From: Enterococcus_E cecorum_C
Lineage (GTDB): Bacteria > Bacillota > Bacilli > Lactobacillales > Enterococcaceae
DNA: 10,742 nucleotides
Direction of reading: 5' to 3'
Assembly: GCF_052119425.1 (NCBI RefSeq)
Contig: NZ_JBQKFH010000056.1
Span: 1 to 10,742, forward strand
The translations under genes and the position numbers were made by a program. The notes under the pieces were generated by a model. It worked only from the letters and a program-made list of their open reading frames with translations. It did not search any database and was not told the origin of the DNA. Below are positions 1 to 5,237 of this stretch, one piece after another (the stretch's first letter is position 1; every line of letters begins with the position of its first letter).

Positions 1-30
1 GGTTCAGTGGTTCGAATCCACTCTCCTCCA
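1..30 (+). tRNA. tRNA-Tyr, 3' end only (cut by window edge)
   Basis: The 30 bases are identical to the last 30 bases of the complete tRNA-Tyr at 131-211: the T arm with GGTTCGAATCC and the 3' acceptor strand CTCCTCC followed by discriminator A at 30. No CCA is encoded, as is common in Firmicutes. The 5' part, including the anticodon, lies outside the window, so the tyrosine identity rests on the identity to the intact copy. Confidence 0.9.
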
Positions 31-36
31 CTTTCT

Positions 37-108
37 TGGGGTATAGCCAAGCGGTAAGGCAAGGGACTTTGACTCCCTCATGCGTTGGTTCGAATCCAGC
101 TACCCCAG
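37..108 (+). tRNA. tRNA-Gln (TTG anticodon), copy 1
   Basis: A 72-base cloverleaf. Acceptor strands TGGGGTA (37-43) and TACCCCA (101-107) pair fully, and the discriminator is G108, as usual for glutamine tRNAs. The anticodon stem AGGGA/TCCCT (62-66/74-78) encloses the loop CTTTGAC with anticodon TTG at 69-71, which reads CAA and CAG. The T loop is GGTTCGAATCC. No CCA is encoded. It lies six bases after the partial tRNA-Tyr and is presumably co-transcribed with it. Confidence 0.96.
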
Positions 109-130
109 TTAGGTTTTCCTATAATCATAT

Positions 131-211
131 GGAGGAGTAGCGAAGTGGCTAAACGCGGCGGACTGTAAATCCGTTCCTTTTGGTTCAGTGGTTCGAATCC
201 ACTCTCCTCCA
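131..211 (+). tRNA. tRNA-Tyr (GTA anticodon)
   Basis: An 81-base class II tRNA with the long variable arm expected for bacterial tyrosine tRNA. Acceptor strands GGAGGAG (131-137) and CTCCTCC (204-210) pair, the discriminator is A211, and the anticodon GTA is at 165-167. No CCA is encoded. It sits 22 bases after the first tRNA-Gln and six bases before the second. Confidence 0.96.
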
Positions 212-217
212 CTTTCT

Positions 218-289
218 TGGGGTATAGCCAAGCGGTAAGGCAAGGGACTTTGACTCCCTCATGCGTTGGTTCGAATCCAGCTACCCCAG
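218..289 (+). tRNA. tRNA-Gln (TTG anticodon), copy 2
   Basis: Identical base for base to the tRNA-Gln at 37-108: same acceptor stem, anticodon TTG at 250-252 and discriminator G289. It is the last gene of the tRNA array and is followed 15 bases later by a terminator hairpin. Confidence 0.96.
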
Positions 290-304
290 TTATATATTCG
301 TTTA

Positions 305-330
305 GCAAGGGTAGCGGCCCTTGTTTTTTT
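305..330 (+). terminator. Rho-independent terminator of the tRNA array
   Basis: Stem CAAGGG (306-311) with CCCTTG (318-323), a six-base loop, then seven T (324-330). It lies 16 bases after the last tRNA-Gln and before the gntR promoter, so it separates the two transcription units. Confidence 0.85.
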
Positions 331-351
331 ATTATCTTTTTGAATCGTGTA

Positions 352-381
352 TTGCATGAAGATTTTTAAGTGTGCTAAAAT
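352..381 (+). promoter_or_regulatory. Predicted sigma-A promoter of the gntR gene
   Basis: A -35-like TTGCAT (352-357), an 18-base spacer, and an extended -10 TGCTAAAAT (373-381, hexamer TAAAAT at 376-381). Transcription would begin near 388, about 20 bases before the gene. The -35 hexamer TTGCAT and an ATGCAA at 384-389 form an inverted pair around the promoter; whether this is an operator is unknown. Confidence 0.6.
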
Positions 382-410
382 GAATGCAAAGTGATGAAGG
401 AGATTTTTTT

Positions 411-1118
411 ATGGGTGATAATGTACCGGTTTATATTCGTATTCATGATGAGATAAAAGAAAAAATCGAAGCAAATCATTGGAAAATTGGTGATCGTTTG
501 CCGTCTGAAAGAGATTTGTCCATTCAGTTTGGTGTAAGTAGGATGACTTTACGGCAAGCAATTCAAACTTTAGCCGATGAAGGAATTTTAGAACGTAAAA
601 TAGGTTCTGGTACGTATGTTGCACGTCAAAAGGTTCAAGAGCAAATGAAGGGGACCACCAGTTTTACTGAAATCATGTTAAATCAAGGTCGAGTACCATC
701 AAGTAAGGTTTTGGCTTATTTGATTGTGACACCAAGTAAAAGCGAAAAGGAAAAATTGAAATTAGCTGACGATGAAATGATTTTAAGGATGGAGCGGATT
801 CGTTTTGCTGACGGTATTCCTATTTGTTTCGAGGTGGCTTCGATTCCAGAACGGCTTATTCGACCATTTGGTAAAGAAGAAATTACCGCATCTTTATATG
901 CCACTTTTGAAGAAAAAGGTGGTTATCAAATTGGGGCGGCGAATCAGACCATTACCGCAATTTTAGCATCCGAACAAGTAGCTGAGTATCTTGATGTTAA
1001 AAAAGGGGAAGCGATTCTGCGGATGAGACAAATTTCATTTTTTGAAGATGGTACGCCATTTGAATATGTACGTAGTCAGTATGTGGGAAGTCGCTTTGAG
1101 TTTTATCTTGAAAAATAG
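411..1118 (+). CDS. GntR-family transcriptional regulator, HutC/UTRA type
   Basis: A 235-residue DNA-binding regulator. Residues about 5-72 form the GntR winged helix-turn-helix (PSERDLSIQFGVSRMTLRQA at 31-50, then the wing GSGTYV at 65-70). The rest matches the UTRA ligand-binding fold of the HutC subfamily, which senses small metabolites such as sugar phosphates or amino acids. I chose ATG 411 because AAGGAG lies at 397-402, eight bases upstream; the in-frame ATG at 384 has no such site and lies around the predicted transcription start. The gene is monocistronic: own promoter, terminator directly after the stop. No transport or catabolic operon adjoins it, so the effector and targets cannot be read from context. 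It resembles the NagR/YvoA regulators of amino-sugar use, but this is only a family-level impression. Confidence 0.9.
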   Translation: MGDNVPVYIRIHDEIKEKIEANHWKIGDRLPSERDLSIQFGVSRMTLRQAIQTLADEGILERKIGSGTYVARQKVQEQMKGTTSFTEIMLNQGRVPSSKVLAYLIVTPSKSEKEKLKLADDEMILRMERIRFADGIPICFEVASIPERLIRPFGKEEITASLYATFEEKGGYQIGAANQTITAILASEQVAEYLDVKKGEAILRMRQISFFEDGTPFEYVRSQYVGSRFEFYLEK

Positions 1119-1119
1119 T

Positions 1120-1158
1120 AAAAGATGAGTAGATTAAACATCAATCTGCTCATCTTTT
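1120..1158. terminator. Bidirectional terminator between convergent gntR and yvyE
   Basis: A 16-base-pair inverted repeat (1120-1135 with 1143-1158, one G-U pair) around a seven-base loop. It has a T run on the + side and an A run on the other end, which reads as a T run on the - strand. It starts immediately after the gntR stop and ends four bases from the yvyE stop, so it can serve both genes. Confidence 0.88.
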
Positions 1159-1161
1159 TAT

Positions 1162-1794
1162 TTAGATTAAATTTTCAACGTATTTTTGATCTAATATTTG
1201 GATGGAAAGTTGGTTGTTAAATAAATCGATGAGCGTATTCTGGAAAGATTCGCATTGATTGATATCGATGGCCACTTTAACCGTAATTTGCTCTAAATAA
1301 TCGATTTCTTGAATTGCAATTTGTTCATTTTCTAGATAATTTTGTAGTTTTCCTAATTGAGGATAATCGATGATGATATCAAGAATTTGTTGTAGCTTTC
1401 CTTGTACAATGCCGATTTCTTTTAGTGCTTCACTCACGCTTGTAGAGTAGGCACGAATTAAGCCACCTGCACCAAGTTTAATTCCCCCGAAATATCTTGT
1501 GACAATGGCAAGCGTATTTTGTAATTGATTCTTTTTCAGAACTTCTAGCATGGGGACACCAGCTGTTCCACTAGGTTCGCCATCATCAGAGCTTCGTTGG
1601 ATTTCGAAGTTTTCACCAAGCATATAGGCACTACAATTATGATTGGCCTTGTAATGTTCTTTTTTGATTTTTGCAATATATTCTTTGGCTTGTTCTTCGT
1701 TTTCGATGCGAAATAAATGACAAATAAATTTTGATTTTTTAATTTCAATTTGGTGTTCACCATTTTGGTAAATTGTAAAGTAAGCTTCTTTCAT
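1162..1794 (-). CDS. yvyE: YigZ/IMPACT family protein (YvyE)
   Basis: A 210-residue protein of the YigZ/IMPACT family (UPF0029). The family signature is clear: RSSDDGEPSGTAG at residues 67-79 and VTRYFGGIKLGAGGLIRAY at 98-116. The N-terminal ~110 residues form the Impact domain and the C-terminal ~70 residues the ferredoxin-like DUF1949 domain. Length is normal for the family. Eukaryotic IMPACT regulates the eIF2-alpha kinase GCN2; the bacterial role is not settled. The start is supported by AAAAGGAG (complement of 1801-1808), six bases upstream. In Bacillus subtilis yvyE also lies close to the comF locus, so position supports the name. It has its own promoter and shares the terminator with gntR. 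Confidence 0.93.
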   Translation of the reverse strand: MKEAYFTIYQNGEHQIEIKKSKFICHLFRIENEEQAKEYIAKIKKEHYKANHNCSAYMLGENFEIQRSSDDGEPSGTAGVPMLEVLKKNQLQNTLAIVTRYFGGIKLGAGGLIRAYSTSVSEALKEIGIVQGKLQQILDIIIDYPQLGKLQNYLENEQIAIQEIDYLEQITVKVAIDINQCESFQNTLIDLFNNQLSIQILDQKYVENLI

Positions 1795-1822
1795 ACTAAT
1801 CTCCTTTTATCCATTCAAATGT

Positions 1823-1851
1823 AGTATATTTAAAAAATTTTTTTCATGCAA
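1823..1851 (-). promoter_or_regulatory. Predicted sigma-A promoter of yvyE
   Basis: On the - strand: -35 TTGCAT (complement of 1846-1851), a 17-base spacer, and -10 TATACT (complement of 1823-1828). It is about 28 bases upstream of the start codon and faces away from the EIIB-gene promoter, with about 25 bases between the two -35 boxes. Confidence 0.7.
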
Positions 1852-1876
1852 GTAAAGATGTTTTATTACAATTAAA

Positions 1877-1905
1877 TTGACAAAATTATTAGAAAAAGAC
1901 ATAAT
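1877..1905 (+). promoter_or_regulatory. Predicted sigma-A promoter of the EIIB gene
   Basis: A perfect TTGACA (1877-1882), a 17-base spacer, and -10 CATAAT (1900-1905). This is the closest match to the -35 consensus in the window and suggests steady expression. The start codon is 35 bases further on. Confidence 0.78.
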
Positions 1906-1940
1906 ATGTTTTAAGAACAATGGAATAGGGGCTTTTTATA

Positions 1941-2273
1941 GTGGAAATGAAAAATGTGGTGCTTGTATGTACAATTGGTATGAGTTCGAGTATGTTAATT
2001 TCAAAAATGCAGCAAGTGATATATGAACAAGATTTACCTGTCAGAGTGACTGCCATCTCTACACAAGAAGCGTTGGATTATGTGGCGCAGCATCCAACTG
2101 ATTTGGTGTATTTGAGTCCACAAGTTCGATTTATGAAAGATAAATTCCAGTTGCTTTTATCAGATAAACAGACGCTTGTTGAAGTGATTGATATGACTGA
2201 TTATGGTATGCTAAATAGTCAAAATATTTTACAGCATGCTTTGGATTTATTACAAGTTCATCAAAAAATTTAA
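1941..2273 (+). CDS. PTS lactose/cellobiose-type EIIB protein, stand-alone
   Basis: A 110-residue single-domain protein of the phosphotransferase lactose/cellobiose-type IIB fold. The N-terminal strand VVLVCTIGMSSSMLISKM carries the predicted phosphorylated cysteine, Cys10, at the start of a P-loop of the CxxGMSTS type. In this family the cysteine receives phosphate from EIIA and passes it to a sugar bound by EIIC. Here no EIIA, EIIC or glycosidase gene is nearby, and the gene has its own promoter and terminator. It may serve a distant permease or act in regulation; both are inference. The start is GTG 1941, preceded by AGGGG (1927-1931) at nine bases; an ATG at 1947 would leave 15 bases and is less likely. 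Confidence 0.87.
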   Translation: MEMKNVVLVCTIGMSSSMLISKMQQVIYEQDLPVRVTAISTQEALDYVAQHPTDLVYLSPQVRFMKDKFQLLLSDKQTLVEVIDMTDYGMLNSQNILQHALDLLQVHQKI

Positions 2274-2310
2274 AAAAGCAAGATTAGCGACACGCTATCT
2301 TGCTTTTTTT
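2272..2310 (+). terminator. Terminator after the EIIB gene
   Basis: AAAAAAGCAAGAT/TAGCG pairs with CGCTATCTTGCTTTTTT around an ACA loop, with a single bulged T in the 5' arm, and ends in a T run (2304-2310). The hairpin begins inside the stop codon of the EIIB gene. It isolates that gene from comFA. Confidence 0.9.
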
Positions 2311-2354
2311 GCGTATTTAATAAGTGAAGTCAAAAAAACAGAGCAGGTGATGTT

Positions 2355-3662
2355 ATGTATGAAGATGGTTATGTGCAGGTTTTGAGCATGGAGCAAAGTG
2401 CACAGTTAAATGAGAATGAGTGGTGGATTCGGCCAGCAATATTAGAAAATCGCTGTCAACGGTGTAATCAAATAATAGATAGTCGCTATACTTTACCTAA
2501 TGGCTTGCTTTATTGTCCGCATTGTATTCAATTTGGCAGACTGACGCAAGAAGATGTATTATGCTCTAAAAAAGATATTCCAACAATACCAAGAGATGCA
2601 GTCTGTACTTGGCATGGCAAACTAACAAAAAATCAGCAACAAGTGGCCAATCAGTTGTATCAGTGTATAGAACATCGGCATCATGCTTTGGTTTGGGCGG
2701 TAACAGGAGCAGGCAAAACGGAAATGCTTTTTGAATTAATACTAACCTTTTTAAAAAGTGGCAAACGAGTGGCTATTTCATCCCCAAGGATAGATGTTTG
2801 TCTTGAACTTTATCCCCGGATTTGTCAGGCGTTTTCAGATGAAGATGTTTATTTAATGTATGGGGATGCTAAAGAAATTTATCGTGAACACACCTTGATC
2901 GTCTGTACAACCCATCAGCTGATTCATTTTTATCAGGCTTTTGATTTATTGATTATTGATGAAATTGATGCTTTTCCTTATGAAGGGGATGAGATATTAC
3001 ATTTTGCAAGTGTGCAATGTTTGAAAGAAGGAGGCATGAATGTTTTACTTACAGCCACACCTCCGAATCATTTGCTCAGACGTTTAACAACATTAGATAA
3101 TTATGAAATAATCAAATTACCCATTCGTTTTCACCAAAGACCTTTGATCGTACCTAAATTAGTCTATAATGAGCATTGCGATAATTTAACGCAACATCCA
3201 CTAGCTGCAAGGCGATATCTTCAGTTGATTTCGCAATTAGTGAAAAAGTGGCATGTTTTAATCTTTTGTCCTAGTATCGCGTATACGAGTGAATTATGCC
3301 AATTTACTAAAAAACATTTACCACAAATTGCGATGACCGATGTTTCAGCTGTTGATCCGAATAGACAAATCAAGGTTCAAAAATTGCGGCAACATGAATA
3401 TGAACTCTTTTTTACAACAACTATACTAGAGCGTGGGGTTACGATTGATGAAGTTGCAGTGATAGTCATTGCAGCACATCATAAAGTTTATAGTAAGTCC
3501 GCTTTGGTGCAAATTGCTGGCCGAGCAGATCGTAAAGGGCAAAAAGTAAATGGTGATGTCTATTTTTTATTGAATGAATACACGCCAGCGATCAAGCAAG
3601 CATGTAAGGAAATTAGCGAAATGAATCGCTCAGCAAGGGAATTGATTGAAAATGAAGTGTAG
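2355..3662 (+). CDS. comFA: ComFA, DNA-uptake ATPase/helicase
   Basis: A 435-residue superfamily 2 DEAD-box-like ATPase that helps pull single-stranded DNA into the cytoplasm during natural transformation. An N-terminal zinc finger has Cys34, Cys37, Cys54 and Cys57. Helicase motifs follow: Walker A TGAGKT at 117-122, DEID at 202-205, LTATP at 232-236, TTTILERGVT at 354-363 and QIAGRADRKG at 386-395. All key residues are present and the length fits the family (about 430-460), so the gene looks intact. The site AGGTGA (2345-2350) lies four bases before ATG 2355, a slightly short gap; Met12 at 2388 is a possible alternative. comFC overlaps its end. I see no convincing sigma-A promoter just upstream. 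Confidence 0.95.
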   Translation: MYEDGYVQVLSMEQSAQLNENEWWIRPAILENRCQRCNQIIDSRYTLPNGLLYCPHCIQFGRLTQEDVLCSKKDIPTIPRDAVCTWHGKLTKNQQQVANQLYQCIEHRHHALVWAVTGAGKTEMLFELILTFLKSGKRVAISSPRIDVCLELYPRICQAFSDEDVYLMYGDAKEIYREHTLIVCTTHQLIHFYQAFDLLIIDEIDAFPYEGDEILHFASVQCLKEGGMNVLLTATPPNHLLRRLTTLDNYEIIKLPIRFHQRPLIVPKLVYNEHCDNLTQHPLAARRYLQLISQLVKKWHVLIFCPSIAYTSELCQFTKKHLPQIAMTDVSAVDPNRQIKVQKLRQHEYELFFTTTILERGVTIDEVAVIVIAAHHKVYSKSALVQIAGRADRKGQKVNGDVYFLLNEYTPAIKQACKEISEMNRSARELIENEV

Positions 3663-4329
3663 TTATTGTCAGCAAGCAATTATTCGTAATCTTACAGTAA
3701 AAGAATTGTTATTTCCTTTTATCTTAGCAAGTAGTGAATTATGTCCTTTGTGTCAGAAAAAGTTTGTCCCAATAAAAGCTGGGTGTGAAAAATGTCAGAA
3801 AGAAGGAATAACAGGAGTCTGTCATGAGTGCAAAAGATGGCAAAAGTTATATCCTAGTTATGATTTTCATCAGGAGGCCATTTTTAAATATAATGATGGC
3901 TTTGCAGAGTGGATTGAACAATATAAGTATTTAGGTCATTATGAATTACGAAAAACCTTTGTGCCGATGGTAAAAAAATTCCTTAAACACTATCCAAATG
4001 CAATTGTCTGTCCCATTCCATTAAGTGAAAAGCGTCAACAAGCTAGAGGGTTTAACCAAGTGGAAGCAATCTTATCCGAGGCAGATATTGCCTATGAATG
4101 TTTATTAAAAAGGAAACTCGATACGACTGCTCAAGCGAAGAAAACTCGGGAAGAAAGGTTGTTAATGCCGCAACCTTTTGAAATAAATGTTGATAAAAAT
4201 AAGATTATGAACCAAGAAATCATTTTGGTAGATGATGTATATACAACTGGTAGGACCTTGTTTCATGCAGCGGAGTGTTTATTACCTTATCAACCTAAAA
4301 AGATTAGGACTTTTACCTTAGCAAGATAA
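3652..4329 (+). CDS. comFC: ComFC, competence-associated phosphoribosyltransferase-like protein
   Basis: A 225-residue ComFC/GntX-family protein. The N-terminal part has four CxxC pairs (Cys3/6, 31/34, 45/48, 57/60), expected to bind zinc. The C-terminal part is a type I phosphoribosyltransferase fold, with RGFNQ at 132-136 and the diphosphate-binding signature ILVDDVYTTGRTL at 191-203. In transformable bacteria ComFC works with ComFA in DNA uptake; its enzymatic substrate is not established. ATG 3652 overlaps the end of comFA by 11 bases, implying translational coupling; a TTG at 3646 is closer to the AAGGGA site (3635-3640) but less likely by codon. No strong terminator follows; hpf has its own promoter. 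Confidence 0.93.
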   Translation: MKCSYCQQAIIRNLTVKELLFPFILASSELCPLCQKKFVPIKAGCEKCQKEGITGVCHECKRWQKLYPSYDFHQEAIFKYNDGFAEWIEQYKYLGHYELRKTFVPMVKKFLKHYPNAIVCPIPLSEKRQQARGFNQVEAILSEADIAYECLLKRKLDTTAQAKKTREERLLMPQPFEINVDKNKIMNQEIILVDDVYTTGRTLFHAAECLLPYQPKKIRTFTLAR

Positions 4330-4377
4330 AAATAACTAGATTTTTTATAAAAACAAGTATTTTTGGTAACGGTTTAA

Positions 4378-4405
4378 TTGCAATTCTGCAAAACTATGAT
4401 ATAAT
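4378..4405 (+). promoter_or_regulatory. Predicted sigma-A promoter of hpf
   Basis: A -35 TTGCAA (4378-4383), a 16-base spacer, and a perfect -10 TATAAT (4400-4405) extended by TG at 4397-4398. An imperfect catabolite-response-like sequence (TTGGTAACGGTTTAA, 4363-4377) abuts the -35 box; it misses two consensus positions of the CcpA site, so I do not call it an operator. Confidence 0.8.
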
Positions 4406-4419
4406 AAAGTCAAGAAGAA

Positions 4420-4463
4420 GATAAAGAGTGGTCCTTTATCATTCTTTAGTGGCAGATGAAAGG
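4420..4463 (+). promoter_or_regulatory. hpf leader: hairpin with a possible alternative fold over the ribosome binding site
   Basis: GATAAAG (4420-4426) and CTTTATC (4434-4440) form a seven-base-pair hairpin with a seven-base loop. The same 3' arm, CCTTTATC (4433-4440), can instead pair with GATGAAAGG (4455-4463, one bulged G), which includes the first bases of the hpf ribosome binding site AAAGGGG (4459-4465). The two folds exclude each other. The pairing is seen in the sequence; a regulatory effect is inference. Confidence 0.35.
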
Positions 4464-4473
4464 GGCAATTGTT

Positions 4474-5022
4474 ATGTTTAGATACAATGTTCGTGGAGAA
4501 AATATCGAAGTTACTGAGGCAATCCGCAATTACGTGGAAAAGAAAGTAGGAAAATTGGAACGCTACTTTGATAATGCACCTGATGCAACTGCACATGTGA
4601 ATTTAAAAGTGTATACTGAAAAGACTGCAAAAGTAGAAGTGACCATTCCGCTTCCATATTTGGTATTGCGTGCAGAAGAAACTTCACCTGATTTATATGC
4701 CAGTGTAGATTTGGTAGTTGATAAATTAGAACGTCAAATTCGCAAGTTCAAGACAAAAATTAATCGTCGAACTCGCGAAACGGCACTTATTGATCAAGCG
4801 CCAGTATTTACATTAGATGAAAGTGCTGACGAAGAAGCAGCTGAAACTGATATCGTCCGTACAAAACGCCTTTCATTAAAACCAATGGATAGTGAAGAAG
4901 CTGTATTACAAATGAATATGTTAGGTCATAATTTCTTTATCTTTGAAGATGCTGAAACAAATGGTATTAGCATCGTATATCGTCGTAAAGATGGTAAATA
5001 TGGCTTAATCGAAACAAATTAA
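4474..5022 (+). CDS. hpf: Long ribosome hibernation promoting factor (HPF)
   Basis: A 182-residue long-form HPF (YvyD/YfiA family). Residues 1-100 form the beta-alpha-beta-beta-beta-alpha domain that sits in the decoding region of the 30S subunit; an acidic linker (about 113-127) leads to the C-terminal dimerisation domain (about 128-182, PMDSEEAVLQMNMLGHNFF at 137-155). In low-GC Gram-positives the long form joins two 70S ribosomes into inactive 100S dimers in stationary phase or starvation. ATG 4474 is chosen because AAAGGGG (4459-4465) is eight bases upstream and MFRYNVRGENIEVT is the usual family start; the in-frame ATG 4456 precedes that site. Own promoter and strong terminator make it a single-gene unit upstream of secA. 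Confidence 0.96.
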   Translation: MFRYNVRGENIEVTEAIRNYVEKKVGKLERYFDNAPDATAHVNLKVYTEKTAKVEVTIPLPYLVLRAEETSPDLYASVDLVVDKLERQIRKFKTKINRRTRETALIDQAPVFTLDESADEEAAETDIVRTKRLSLKPMDSEEAVLQMNMLGHNFFIFEDAETNGISIVYRRKDGKYGLIETN

Positions 5023-5034
5023 ATGAGCTTTGGG

Positions 5035-5064
5035 CGTCAAGGATATTTTCCTTGACGTTTTTTT
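5035..5064 (+). terminator. Terminator after hpf
   Basis: A nine-base-pair perfect stem CGTCAAGGA (5035-5043) with TCCTTGACG (5049-5057), a five-base loop, then seven T (5058-5064). It starts 13 bases after the hpf stop and separates hpf from secA. Confidence 0.93.
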
Positions 5065-5157
5065 AATATACTCGATAAAATAATAGAAAAATCTTCACCA
5101 TGAGACAAAGTTCAACTAAAAATCATCGAATAATGAAAAGATAATACACTGAAAATA

Positions 5158-5186
5158 TTTCAATTCTTTAAAAATAGTGATAAAAT
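5158..5186 (+). promoter_or_regulatory. Predicted promoter of secA
   Basis: An extended -10 TGATAAAAT (5178-5186) with a weak -35 TTTCAA (5158-5163) at 17 bases. It leaves a leader of about 45 bases before ATG 5238. The rest of the 5065-5237 gap is AT-rich with no gene or strong hairpin that I can see. Confidence 0.55.
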
Positions 5187-5237
5187 GGTAGGGAGATTGT
5201 TCTTAGAGCAGAAATTATTAAAGGAGTTTTTAAATAG

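Larger units (their letters stand above)
1..292 (+). repeat. Tandem duplication of a tRNA-Tyr/tRNA-Gln unit
   Basis: Positions 1-111 match 182-292 perfectly, giving a direct repeat with a 181-base period. The match includes the six-base spacer CTTTCT between Tyr and Gln, so spacer and genes were copied together. Identity stops at 112 versus 293. The upstream copy continues beyond the window, so the total number of units is unknown. Confidence 0.92.

Noticed and set aside
1..292. Repeat pattern that might suggest a CRISPR or mobile array
   Set aside because: The repeat units are complete tRNA genes with normal cloverleafs; there are no short repeats with unique spacers.
78..308. Open frame of 76 codons on the - strand over the tRNA genes
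   Set aside because: It is the antisense of two tRNA-Gln and one tRNA-Tyr gene; its repeated peptide segments simply mirror the tRNA duplication.
384..410. Upstream ATG 384 as the start of the gntR protein
   Set aside because: It lies at the expected transcription start, lacks a ribosome binding site, and the stretch 397-402 is the site for ATG 411.
5150..5162. Small palindrome TGAAA-ATA-TTTCA near the secA -35 region
   Set aside because: Five-base arms in AT-rich DNA are expected by chance and no known operator matches.
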